DNA of 64,000 nucleotides from Cichorium intybus (taxonomy: Eukaryota > Streptophyta > Magnoliopsida > Asterales > Asteraceae): assembly GCA_023525715.1 (NCBI GenBank), contig CM042016.1:61789882-61853881 (forward strand), read 5' to 3'. Both the position numbers and the translations under genes were made by a program. Below, piece by piece: positions 44,699-56,637 of this stretch (positions within the stretch are counted from its first letter, which is position 1; each line of letters opens with the position of its first letter). Under the pieces are notes generated by a model, which had not been told where the DNA came from, did not search any database, and worked only from the letters and a program-made list of their open reading frames with translations.

Positions 44699-46548
44699 AT
44701 GGTGAGTGTTGCCCAGGAACCCTCGGGTGAGGCAACGGGCATGTCATTTATTCCCCCGGTTTCTGAATTCCACATTGGCAGCACGAGTGCTACCGGTGGT
44801 GCAGCTTCAGCCCCTGTACCTATACCTTCATGCACTCCGCCGTCGATTCCACCATTTCAACCTTTATCCCAACCACAATCCACAAACCTATTCACATCTG
44901 CCATGTCTTAGGAGCGCCGACCCGCGATGGCACCCCAGTATCTAGACAACAGACACCCATTTCTCAACCCAATTCTCAACCAGCACCGGTACTTTTTAAA
45001 CCACAAACCACATTCCAACCTATACCACCGCAACAACAATACCAACAACCACCTCAGCAACAGTACCAATATCAAGAGACTGAGGGGAGGTATGATGAAG
45101 AAGAAGACGAAGGATGGGTTCCACCTGCACCACAGCAACCATGGGACCGAGGTCAGGGACCTCCTAGAATAGTACAACAGCATCAACCACTACAAGGTCA
45201 GCAGAGATATAATGATCATCACTTTTACGGTAATCCTGCTCAACCTTTGTATTTTGCACAACCGAGAGGGCAATCGGTTGCATCGCACTTCCAGCCATGG
45301 GAGTACGATGACTCGTCGCCCATTTACATTCCTGATGATATAGAATATCAAGTAGAAATTAGGCCCCAGTTGATAGGATTAACTCAATTTAGAGGTTATA
45401 AGACTGATGATCCATACAATCACTTGTATGAGTTCATAGCTATCGCAAATTCTAATACTCCTAGACACACCAATAAGGATATTTTTAGGTTAAGATTATT
45501 TCCTTTCACATTAAAGGATAAGGCCAAATACTGATTCACATCTCTTCCACCTAATAGTATCACTAGTTGGGACCAACTTAACGCAAAGTTTCTACAAGGA
45601 TTCTACCCAGTTAGTAAAACCACAGAAGTTAGACGTGCTATTCAAAACTTTCAGCAGAAGCCTGGAGAGGCTTTCCACGAAGCGTTTGATCGGTTAAAGG
45701 AGTTACTGCGTTCATGCCCGCATCATGAGGTTCCTAGATGGTAGTTAGTGAAGTTATTCTTTAAAGGAGTAAGTGAGACACATCAAGCAATGATAAATGC
45801 CTCATCAAGTGGGACATTTATATGGCAAGAGCCAGAGGATGCTTGGAAGTTCTTAGAGAAGTTAAGTTTAGGATCTAAGGTCAGTGGATCCATGAAGGAC
45901 AACACAGTCTACGTAGCAAACATTGAAGCATAAAATAAGTGGAAGATAGAAATATAGAAGGAGCTCAGTGCTGTGACTAGGAAGTTCAATAAAATGCTAG
46001 CAAGGTTTCAACAAGAGAAAGGAGCATATGTATTGCATGGGCAAGTGATATGTAATACATGTGGTGAAATAGGACATAATCACAATGAGTGCTCGATGAC
46101 TCATGAAGAAATTAGTCAAGTGCATGGGTATGGTCAATTCCATAATGCACCACGACCATTTCGAAACAATCAGCAGCGAGAGGTGAGACAACCACCAGTG
46201 AGACAACAGCAGATCCAACCTATGCCTCCAGTAGGAAGTATGAACATTGGCATGCAGGAAATTTTTGGAATGTTAGTTAAGCTTCAGGAAGTGGAGGATG
46301 CCAATTCAAAAGCAATTTTGAGGTTAGGGGAGTTTATCATCAAGATGGAGGAAGATAGAGCACAAGAGAAGGCACAACCAGCGAAAGTACAAGTGAATGA
46401 GGTCATCACACTCAGGAGTGGAAAGAAAGTGGATAACAAGGTTACAGCTCCACCAGCAGAAGAGGACAGTGATGTCGAAATAATTTTTGATGAAAAAGAA
46501 GAGCTGGAAAAGGAAAAGAAAAAACGGAAGGAAGATCAAGCAAAGTAG
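44699..46548 (+). pseudogene. gag: Element F gag (degenerate)
   Basis: The start MVSVAQEPSG at 44699 is followed by a Pro/Gln/Ser-rich segment, with a frameshift near 44915. The capsid (Retrotrans_gag-like) part lies at about 45390-45830 (FRGYKTDDPYNHLYEF, NAKFLQGFYPVSKTTEVRR, FKGVSETHQAMINASS). An intact CCHC knuckle (CNTCGEIGHNHNEC) is at about 46051-46092. The C-terminus is Lys/Glu-rich. Stops: TGA 45532, TAG 45742, TAA 45931, TAG 45955, TAG 46546. Gag would build the particle and bind RNA. This copy is inactive. Confidence 0.88.
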
Positions 46549-46565
46549 AAGAAACAGACAAGTAC

Positions 46566-49500
46566 ATGGGAGAAGGGGAAACGAGTGGCACAGTTCCTTT
46601 CCCCACGGCTTTGGAAAAGCCAGAGAAAAGACCATATGGGAAGAAGGGACCGCAAGCGGAAGATATGTGGGAATTATTTAGTCAAATCAAGGTTAACATT
46701 CCATTAGTTAAACTTATCAAGGAAGTCCCTGCTTATGCAAAGTTTCTCAAGGATATGTGTATTCATAAAAAGCATATTTTATCCTATTTGCCTAAAATTA
46801 TTTGTTTGCCTGAGAATGTAAGTTCTATTTTAATGGATGCATTGCCTCCCAAGATGAAGGATCCTGGGGTTCCTCTCATCTCTATTGACTTAGGTGACGT
46901 GCACATTAAGAGAGCTCTGTTAGATTTAGGCGCAAGTGTGAACATTTTACCGGGACAACTTTTTGATAAGTATGACTTTGGTACTCTAAGATCTACATAT
47001 GTAAGTCTTCAGCTTGCTGATAAGTCTAAAAAGATTCCTAGGGGAATGTTGTCAGATGTTATCATTAAGGTGAGAGATTTTTATTACCCAGCAGATTTCT
47101 TAGTTCTGGATACCCGTCAGGTGGCCAATGAAGAGCAACCGAAAATTATCTTAGGGCGACCTTTCTTGGCCACGGCTAATGCAAACATCGACTGTCGTAC
47201 GGGGGAGATGGGGATTTCCTTTGGACATCGACAAACTAAGATCAACATTTTTAATGCCAAAGATAATACCATGGAGGATGAAGAATGCTACCAGGTAGAC
47301 ACCATAGATGAGTTAGTACAACAGTATATGCAAGAAGTGTTGCAACAAGAAGTGATGGAGACTCAAGAAGAAGGAGAGGCTGAGCAGGAAAAGCAAGAAG
47401 AGGAAGCAGTAGAAAAAGGCAAAGGCATGGAGTATGAGGAATGCACGCACATAGAGAAACTGCCGACAGAGATTCCCAAGATGTTAAAACCATCATTGCA
47501 GGAACCACCAAAGCTAGAATTGAAACCACTACCAGCTCATTTAAAGTATGCCTTTCTGGGAGAAAAGGATACTTTGCCAGTGATTTTAGCAGCAAACTTG
47601 ACAGAGGGACAAGAAAAGGAATTACTCAAGATACTGTCCAAGCACAAGGAGGCTATTGGTTGGACAATCGCAGATTTAAAAGGAATTAGCCCAACCACAT
47701 GTATGCATCGAATCATCACAGAAGAAGGAGCTAAACCTACCAGAGACACGCAGAGAATATTGAATCCAAATTTGAAGGAAGCTGTGAAGAAGGAAGTTCT
47801 AAAGTGGCTGGATGCTGGGATCATATATCCGATCTGTGATAATGAATGGGTCAGCCCGACACAGACAGTGCCAAAGAAATCGGGAATAACTGTTGTGGAT
47901 ACTAAAGATGGTGATAAAGTTTCCACAAGACCCGTGACTGGATGGAGAGTATGTATCAATTACCGGAAACTCAATGCTGCTACATCTAAGGATCATTTTC
48001 CATTACCATTCATCGATCAGATCGTGGAAAAGTTAGCTGGACAGAAGTATTATTGTTTCTTGGACGGCTATTCTGTGTATAATCAGATTGCCATTCACCT
48101 GGAGGATCAAGCAAAGACCATATTCACATGTCCATATGGTACTTTTGCGTTTCACAAAATGCCATTTGGGTTGTGCAATGCTCCCGCTACATTTCAACGG
48201 TGCATGATGGCGATATTCTCCGACATGATTGGTGACGCTTTGCAAATCTTCATGGACGATTTCTCGATTTTTAGATCAACATTTGAAGCCTTCTTGAATC
48301 AATTGGAAAAGGTGTTACAAAGATGTGTTAAGTCTAATTTGGTGCTTTCTTGGGAGAAAAGCCATTTCATGGTTAAAGAAGGAATAATTTTAGGTCATGT
48401 GGTCTCTGAGAGAGGATTTGAGGTAGATCGTGCTAAGGTTAAGGTTATTTCCACATTGCCACCCCCGACATCCGTGAAAGGGGTTAGATCTTTTTTAGGT
48501 CATGCTGGTTTTTACCATAGATTTATTAAGGATTTTAGTACCATCTCCAAACCTCTTTGTGGCCTTTTGTTGAAAGACGCACCATTTATTTTCGATGAAG
48601 AATGTGTAAAAGCATTTAACATTTTAAAAAATAAGTTGGTCGAGGCCCCATTCTAAAACCTCCTGATTGGACCCAACCTTTTGAAATTATGTGTGATGCT
48701 AGTGATTATGCTGCTGGTGCAGTATTAGGTCAAAAGATTGATAAGAAGCCAGTACTCATATGCTATGCTAGTAAAACTTTTTCCGAGGCTCAATTAAATT
48801 ACACAACTACCAAAAAAGAGTTACTTGCTGTAGTATTTGTGTTGGACAAGTTCATGTCCTATATTTGGGGATCCAAGGTCGTGGTGTATACCAACCATAG
48901 TGCTGTTCGACACCTGCTGGTGAAAAAGGAGTCTAAACCAAGATTGTTCAGATGGATACTTCTGTTGCAAGAATTCGATGTGGAAATCAAGGATAAAAAG
49001 GGAGCAGAGAATGTAGTGGCGGATCATATTTCTCGTCTGCCAGCAGAAGGATTGGAAGCTAGAATCAAGGATTCGTTCCCAGATGAGCAGCTGCTGGAAC
49101 TTACTGGAGCCCCATGGTAAGCGAATTACGTGAATTTTCTGGCCACGGGAGCAATACCAAAACATTGGACTAAACAAAGGCAGAAGCAGTTCCGCACATA
49201 TGCAAAGAGATTTATTTGGGACGACCCTGACCTTTTCAAGGTAGGTGAGGATCAAATAATTCGCAGATGTGTGCCTGATAGCGAAATCGAGGAAGTATTA
49301 AGACATTATCATGCATCAGCGTGTGGAGGGCATTTCAGCGGTAACAAAATAGGATATAAGGTTCTAGAATCTGGATTGTACTGGCCAACCAACTTCAGAG
49401 ACGCATATAAAACTGCTAAGGAATGCCTCAACTGCCAACAGCTGGGAAACATATCGAAAAGGGATCAAATGACTTTAAACCCAATTTTGGTAGTGGACAT

Positions 49501-50422
49501 TTTTGATGTCTAGGGAATCGACTTTTTGGGTCCATTTCCCACGTCACATGGTTTTGTTTACATTCTAGTAGCAGTTGATTATGTGTCTAAATGGATCGAG
49601 GCAGAGGCAACCCGCACGAATGACCACCATGTGGTGTGTAAATTCGTCAAGAAAAACATTTTCACCAGGCATGGAGTTCCACGTGTGATCATAAGTGACG
49701 GAGGGTCTCATTTCAAGAATTTTAAATTTGGAAGGCTGCTAAAGCATTACGGGGTGAATTATTGGATTGCAAGACCTTATCATCCTCAAACGAGCGGCCA
49801 AGTGGAAGTGTCCAATAGGCAGATAAAAGAAATTCTTCAAAAGACTGTCAAAACTGACAGGAAAGATTGGTCACTAAGGTTAGATGATGCATTATGGGCT
49901 TATCGAACTGCTTATAAAACACCGATCGGAACCACTCCGTATCAGTTGATCTACGGAAAAGGCTGCCACTTGCCTGTGGAACTCGCCAACCGAGCCTTAT
50001 GGGCAATCAAGCAAGTGAATATGGATTACACTGAAGCGGGAAAAGAACGGAAATTACAACTGTCCGAGTTGGAAGAGTTACGAGATGAAGCATACGAGAA
50101 TGCGGCTACATACAAGTCGAAAATGAAGCGGTATCACGACGCTAAACTCAGGTTGAAAGCTTTTGAAGTTGGACAAAAAGTGTGGCTGTAGAACTCGCGG
50201 CTGAAGATGTTTCCCGGGAAACTGAGGAGTAAGTGGAATGGTCCTTACGAAGTGGTTAGTGTCAAAGATTATGGTGCAATAGAGATTCGGGACTTAAAAG
50301 GCGGACAACCGTTCAAAGTCAATGGACATAGGCTCAAACCCTATGTCATTGCGGGCACGTTTCAGATATTGGAAGTACAGACAGTGGAATTCATGACAGA
50401 CAACCCTGTGTATACGTCATAA
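46566..50422 (+). pseudogene. pol: Element F pol: protease, RT, RNase H, integrase
   Basis: A 696-codon frame (46566-48656) has protease (ALLDLGASVNILP, ~46915; DLG instead of DTG is usual in Athila) and RT (CINYRKLNAATSKDHFPLPF, 47953; CPYGTFAFHKMPFGLCNAPA; FMDDFSIF, 48249). After a frameshift near 48655 comes RNase H (MCDASDYAAG, TTTKKELLAVVF), where the TDH site reads TNH (48892). Integrase has HHCC (HYHASACGGH, CLNCQ; 49300-49440) and D, D, E (GIDFLGPF, ISDGGSHF, GQVEVSN; 49517-49820). The end, RSKWNGPYEVVSVKDYGAIEI, lacks a chromodomain. Stops: TAA 49118, TAG 49511, TAG 50189. Confidence 0.93.
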
Positions 50423-50587
50423 GTCAGGTAAGTGCATGTCCGGCTGAAGACGTTAAACTTAACGCTTGTCGAGAGGCAACCCGATCATCATGTGTATATT
50501 TGCATTGTTCAATAAGTAATAATTACACCCAAGTGGTCACGGTAAGAAAAGAGCAAGTGTGGGGTCATTTTGGTAATTTTTGCAACA

Positions 50588-51155
50588 CCGCGACGTGGGA
50601 TCTTAGGATCCGCGCCGCGCATGTTTAGTTTTCGCGATTATAATTAAAATCAGATTTTTATACGTGACGCAGATAGAAGCTTCCAGCGCCGCGGCCTTAT
50701 CATAATTTGAAATTAGAGATACTCACTAAAAAACAGAGTTTGAAACTGAATCCAAATCCCCAGCTTGTATAAAATCAAAAGTGCGTAAATTCTGTAAATT
50801 CTTACTGTCGATCACTCCTCTGCAACCCACAATCACTCCATCTTCGTTTCTCATCACAGAAATTCAAGTAAGTTCTCTAAATTCACTCTTTTACCTTCAA
50901 GTTCTTGAAACTAGTATAAAACCTCTATTGTATGTAATGTGGTTCGTATGTGCTGAAATTGATGTTGCCATTAGGATTAGAATGATGCATGCTACAAAAC
51001 CCAATACTTAGAATAGCAATTTTGGCGTAAAATCAAGTTTAATCGTCGGTTCTGTTTGAAACTTCATACGCCACGCCGCGGCTTGTTACAGAGCGCGCCG
51101 AGGAGTATGAACTTTCAAAGGACGCGACGCGGCTTCTGTATTCCGTGCCGCAGCG
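50588..51155. repeat. CG-rich motif cluster upstream of third ORF of F
   Basis: Several near-identical CG-rich 10-12-mers lie in otherwise AT-rich non-coding DNA: CGCGCCGCGC at 50611, GCGCCGCGGCC at 50686, CACGCCGCGGC at 51072, GACGCGACGCGG at 51121. They recur after the third ORF at 52705-52811. Confidence 0.8.
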
Positions 51156-51206
51156 TATGCTGAACAGTGGCTTAATTTGAGTTTTTACTACATTTTGCAG
51201 GAAACG

Positions 51207-52497
51207 ATGTCTTCCTCTGCAAGTTCAGAATCCATTGACTGGAACTCCTTGGCTACAGGAGTTGATAGAACACTTGCCTACAGCTTTCGCAATCGCCGAT
51301 CCGTTCAACAGCATAAGAGGATTCTTCCCGCCCTGCTGGTCAACTGGGAGTTGACCAAGGAATCGGGAATCCTTGAACATCTACAAGATTGGTTAGTCCA
51401 AACGGGCTACGAGGCCGGCGAACTCATCTACACGTGTCGGGCAATTGAGAATGTGGTCCATATGGAAGAACCTATGTGAGGTGTTCTTGCAGTTTCTTGC
51501 AAGTTATCACTTCGATGATCAGCCATTGGGGATGGATACTGAAGAGATGGTCCAGTTTCGGTTGGGAAACCACAACAGGAGCTGCAGTCTAAAGGAGTTT
51601 GGGTATCGCATTGGGCTGTATATAGAGGAAGAGTTAGAAACACCGGGGTTCGGGCCATTCCACAACCGTGCCAATTATGATGCCGACGATTCCTTTTCAC
51701 CGGGGGATTACTGGAGCACCATATCTTCCATGTGGTATCACGAGAATACCGTGCGCGAAGGACTGATGCACTTGCCGGCGCACCGGATGCTGCACCGGTT
51801 GATATCAAGCATGTTTTCGCCTTGGGCAGATGAGGAACGGGTGTTACCATGTGAGCTACATCTCATGTGGTGTTTGACAAGGATGCTCCAGACATGCAAC
51901 ATCTCCTATTTCAAACAATTGACGGACGCGCCAATGAAATATATAGCTCTCGGTGGTTCACATTATGTGATGAGGCTGGCAGCTTCATACGGGTTACTAT
52001 CTGAATACACCACCCGTGGATTGACAGTTATTCAGCCAGTCCCATTTAGCCCACCGACCACCACTTCCCGAGATGTTATTTATATTGACGACGAGATTAC
52101 ATCGGTTGATCGAGCACCCTTCCCGGTTTTATGAGGCGAACCATCAACATCGAGGAAGCGATCGCGGGCAACCGTCAGTTTGCCCCGAGGACTCTCTCCG
52201 GCCACCATGGAATCCAGATTCCTAGTCGATGAAGTGAAGAAGGTTCAGCAAGCACTGTACATCCACAAACAAGAGCACAGGGTTCAGGCAATGTCGATGC
52301 ATGAAGTGGATCGGCGAACGAAGAATACACACGAGCATCTTCTTTGGCTAACGGAATGTGTCACCAATTTCATCAAAGGTTCACCAAATCCCATTTCACG
52401 ACCCCAGCCACCAAACCTTGCGGAGGAAGAAGAAGAGCCCATGGAGGAGGATCCAGACGAAGAAGAGGGAAAAGAGGATGACACTGCCCACAATTGA
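51207..52497 (+). pseudogene. Element F third ORF, ATHILA ORF-1-like
   Basis: The start MSSSASSESIDWNSLATG at 51207 is followed by a frameshift near 51470. The frame then runs to 52497 with a single TGA at 52132, probably a former CGA. The central part (VFLQFLASYHFDDQPLGM, FRLGNHNRSCSLKEFGYRIGLY, AHRMLHRLISSMFSPW) matches what I recall of the ATHILA ORF-1 family (Pfam PF03078). Then come a basic SRKRSR patch, a helical stretch (VKKVQQALYIHKQEHR) and an acidic tail (EEEEEPMEEDPDEEEG). About 430 codons in all. Function unknown; no membrane segment seen. Confidence 0.75.
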
Positions 52498-53809
52498 GGG
52501 TAGTGTAATTGCTTATGATTGATTTGCTTTCACTTTTAGTATAGTTTCGTATTTTTTTTGAACAATTCATAGTAATACTTAGGATTTTTATGTTTCAGTT
52601 TAAGAATAAGCCATTTGGTGGCATTAGGAAATAATAAAACTCAGCTGATTTTGTGTTGAATGCTTATTGTGAGTGTTGGAAATTGGGCGAATCTGCTGAA
52701 ATTACCGCGCCGCGGCACCCTCATAAGACGCGACGCGGTCATTTCCCATTTGACGGTAGTTTCAACTCTCATAATTACCGTGACGCGCACACTTCAATCA
52801 CGCGCCGCGGCTATCTACAACACATAAAAGTTATTTTGTTGTACAGTTTTTTGTTTTTGTTTTTCATTTGTTTGTTCTGTTTGCGTTTAATTGTTTTTGT
52901 GAGTCATGCATGGTATACCAAAATGGGAGGAGTTGTTTCAAGAACGTGTGGGGTCATTGCGCCCCCTCCACTTGTCTTGATTACCGGTGTGTTTACTGTT
53001 GCGCTACAACTCCAGAACGCAAAATCGAGGACCTTTTTGTTCGTAATTTGTACATGTGATACTGAGTACCAACCATGCGATCTACCGTCCAAAGGGGTAA
53101 CTCTTTCTCCCTTGTTCTAAATAATTTTTGTACAACAGGGACGTTGTACGATTTTAAGTGTGGGGTGTGGACGGACGAAAGAGTAGTTTTTTGAAATTTT
53201 TGCAGAAATGACCGATATTCAAAATTTTAGCAACTTTTTCAAAAATTTTACTAGATTGTAATTTTGAAATGAATAGTTTGTGATTGTTTATAGCATTTTG
53301 TATTTTTCGAGAAATAATATGTAGTTGTGATCATGCTATTAGTTGAGTCAAATAAGTTGAGTTTTAGGAGTTAGAAAATTGGACTGTTTTAGGATTGGAA
53401 TTTAGGAAGGAATTATCAATCAGTGGCCTTTGTTGTTCGACCCGGTAGGTCCGAAAAGGGTGGCCTCGAAGACGCATTTATGCACCTTACCACCTAATAT
53501 CCAATATCCTCTGGTCTGGGATGGTATTTCTGAAAGCTCGCTACACGGACAACATCGAAAGTCATGGATAGTTCTTTTATGGCCTTTAGAATCTGCATGA
53601 GTAAGTACACTTCATTGTGGACAGAAAATTTGTAATCAAGGGTTCTCTAGAAAGCCATGAATTCCAAAGAGCATTCCAATTATGTTTTCACGAACTATTC
53701 CACTCTAACTCATAAGGCAATAAGCTTTGAAACTGAACACAGTCAAAAATTGTTTGAGTCTTAGTTAAAATCTATTAAAAACTCTCTTGCTTAGGGACAA
53801 GCAAGGCAC
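52498..53809 (+). other. 3' non-coding region of element F
   Basis: No credible frame. A CG-rich cluster lies at 52705-52811 (CCGCGCCGCGGC, GACGCGACGCGG, CGCGCCGCGG). Purine tracts resembling the terminal PPT occur at 52946 (GTGTGGGGTCATT) and 53156 (AAGTGTGGGGTGT). Confidence 0.7.
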
Positions 53810-53823
53810 AAGTGTGGGGTGTT
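53810..53823 (+). promoter_or_regulatory. Polypurine tract of element F
   Basis: AAGTGTGGGGTGTT directly before the 3' LTR. The same 13-mer occurs at 53156 and a close match at 50555. Confidence 0.85.
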
Positions 53824-54638
53824 TGACAACGCCTAGTAATATCACATATTTTAGTCGTTGTTGAGCCCTATTCTTAGTGAAATTATATCATATACATCGT
53901 GGTATTCTCACTTTTCGTGCCAACACTTGTTTGGAAAGAAATAATGAAAACAGGGACTAAAAGCGTGCAATTTGGAAGAAATAATGAAAACAGAATACCA
54001 ATTTCATTTAGTTTAATAGTTAGAAATCATAGGCTAGTATCTTTAGGAATGACAACCATTGATATTTAGTTCTAGTTTCTGTTTGTTGGATGTTTTGTTA
54101 CTGTTTTGGAACCTTGGAATCTGTTTTGGTTAATAATAATCATTCAGTTTATGTTAAGTGTTGGTTTTTTGGTATTTATGCTTATTATTGGATTGTGAAT
54201 GTTTGATTGGCGTTCGAATGCTTGAGTGACCTTGATTGGACTGATTTCCCTTGTTGATTTCAGTGACCAACTAGGGTTAGCTTTTGGTTTGAACTTAGCC
54301 AGTAACTGTTCATTTGGACTTAAGTTATTGGTGTAGTTTGTGCTTTGTTTGTGTTTGATGATTGATTTCTGTTTGTTTGCTTCTGAATTAGAGATGTACT
54401 TCTGATTTCAGTAAGTGACTAGGTTTGGTTGATAGTTTTAGTTTAGTTTATGCTCTTTGGAATTAGTAGTCAAAAGTTAGGAACTAGGTTCTCAAACTGT
54501 AGCGTGACACTGCAGTTGGTAATCTGTCACCTGTCTCGACCACGTAACTCCTGTGGATCGATCCTGACTTCAACTGTGCTAAGTGAGAGTGAGGTTTATT
54601 TTCTTATTTTTGACCGCATGACGACCGCTGCGATGTCA
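53824..54638 (+). repeat. 3' LTR of element F (815 bp)
   Basis: TGACAACG...CGATGTCA, followed by TSD GCGAT. The 3' part contains a TCGACCACGTAACTCCTGTG stretch of the kind usual near Athila LTR ends. The 5' copy keeps only its first 157 bp. Confidence 0.93.
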
Positions 54639-54643
54639 GCGAT

Positions 54644-55079
54644 CGAGCCTTAATTTGTGGTTGTTAGCTTGTTGCTGGTAATCAAATCCATAGCAGATGT
54701 CGTGGCTGAACCATCGGAACTACCGATGATTGCAGAGTGGGATACCGACATTAAATGGATTTGTATAGAGAAATCGATTTGTGCGAAGTTCACCCGCCAT
54801 CCGATATTCCGATTATGAGCTACAAGCTTTTGCCCTATGTACTTCTCCGCCATCCCAACCAAATTGTCTCCACCGACGATGTACCCGTATCTTCACCAAT
54901 TGAGGGTCGTTTCATGAGATACAAGTGGTTAGTCAATGGTTCCTTTCAAATTTTGTGTTTACTGTAAGATAAGATGCAGAAAGAAAATCACTCGTTGGAC
55001 ACACGAACACCATGTTAACTCAAGAAATGGGGAGAATGAATTTTCCAGGATTTGAGCTGGGAGGTCGTGTGTTTTACAG

Positions 55080-55158
<79 letters not shown>

Positions 55159-55340
55159 GGGTATGGGGTGCATTTTAATTATTTTTATTTTTTAGTTATT
55201 AAAAAAATAAACCGCTAAAAAGAATAAGAAAAATGAAAATGAAAAGGCCAAAAAGGCATTTTTTAAATGCAGGAGGACCAAAAAGGTCTTTCTAAATGGA
55301 GGAGGACCTCACGCTAAATTAAATGGATCTCAAATAGAAA
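54644..55340. mobile_element. Right part of probable long-TIR (Mutator-like) element
   Basis: Continues the host interrupted by F. Near 54704-54728 it repeats the GAACCATC-GAACTA-CGAT motif of the left part. An unassigned 70-codon frame (54755-54967, start MDLYREIDLCEVHPPSDIPI) may be a captured gene fragment; I do not recognise it. A GA tract follows, then the inverted-repeat arm (55160-55340). TIR homology is moderate by eye. Confidence 0.4.
55083..55157. repeat. (AG)n microsatellite, 75 bp
   Basis: Uninterrupted AG run inside the right arm of the putative Mutator-like element. A CT run sits at the mirror position near 43851. Confidence 0.97.
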
Positions 55341-56637
55341 AATAAGTTTTCTTTTGATGTATTTTATATTAGTTTTTTTATTCTTTTATGTTATTTTTGA
55401 TGTGCCCAATTCTGTTACAAACATAGATTTTGTGAATGTTAACCCTATTTAAGCATCAAAATGAAAATACATATAAGTTTAAGTATAATTGGATTTTATT
55501 CTTCTATTTCCTTTGGATGGTTGTTGCCTATATATCATTTAAAGAAATGAAACATGCCATGTAGGGATTTCAAATAAATAGTGAAAAACGTAGGATTCTC
55601 AAATAAATAGTGAAAAACTATTGTTCTAATGTCTTTAAAGTGAAAAAACCGTACGTTTGTTCTAGTTTTTAAATTGTTGGCTAAAGTTGATTATGTTTGT
55701 GTTTCTAAATTGGTATAGCATGCTACTTAAAAAAGGTTTGTTTATGTTTTTAAACTGATGACTAAAAACTAAAAATATTTTAACTAGACAAGGTACTTCT
55801 TGCATCGAGTCATACCTAAGAAAAACTGGAAACTTTTTTTTCTGAACGAGAACCATGACAGGGTATATCGGCTCATGACATTTGGGACGTGCGCCTGAAA
55901 CTAGTTTTAGTGGTTCTAGCCTTTTGGGAACTGGTATCTAAATGTATTTAGAAAACCTTTATTTATTCTTTGTATCATCTTAGATTTTCTAAGGTTGTTA
56001 CTATTAATGATAAATCTGTTCATCACCTTTATGCTATGTTGGAGGTTGTTTATTTTCTAATTTCCACTCTCCCATGCATTCTATTTTATTTCATACATTT
56101 AATAGTAAATATATGGCAATCGCCATTATATGACTCTACATCAATTACTTATCTGATTCCTAAATTGATAATTTGTTGAATTTGTATTCCGGCAGTTATA
56201 CTTGATGTTGTCAACCTTTTATATTATCTTTAGAAGTTGGATGATTAAGTAGATGCAAAAAGATGCAAGTATTAGATTGTAGATAGCAGACAGCACAAAC
56301 TACGAACCGGTTAATTCGAAAGCAAGCTTGTGTCAACTATTGTTCACTGCTACATTTGGATTTTTACTATTTAACTTTTTTACTTTTTGTCCATTATTTA
56401 GTTAATTAAGTGAAGTTGTGATTTACTTCCATGAGATCGAACAATAGAATACAAGTACACGTGCTGAATTTGATGTTCGAAATGTCCACTTGAACATGTA
56501 CTATTGAAGTCTGAGGTCAATATCAATATTATGGTAATCCATTACGAAGAACCATGTGAGAAGCAAAGATATAATTTTTTCTGTGCAAATTTCTTACAAA
56601 ATCTAAAGAAGTTGCAACAAGTTTTATGGTAAATTTT
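55341..56637. other. AT-rich interval, no gene seen
   Basis: No frame or repeat of note, apart from a short duplicated phrase (CAAATAAATAGTGAAAAAC) near 55571 and 55601. Confidence 0.5.

Larger units (their letters stand above)
44476..54638 (+). mobile_element. Athila-type gypsy element F with 5' LTR mostly deleted
   Basis: The left end TGACAACG and right end CGATGTCA are near-inverted ends, flanked by exact GCGAT at 44471-44475 and 54639-54643. The first 157 bp match the start of the 3' LTR with one mismatch. The rest of the 5' LTR, the primer site and some leader are deleted. Coding order is gag, PR-RT-RNase H-INT, third ORF. Motifs such as HPQTSGQVEVSNRQIK and a third ORF like the ATHILA ORF-1 family place it in the Athila lineage. 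Length 10163 bp. Confidence 0.93.

Noticed and set aside
51428..51850. 140-codon minus-strand frame opposite the third ORF of F
   Set aside because: The plus strand has the family-like ORF; the minus frame is a shadow.
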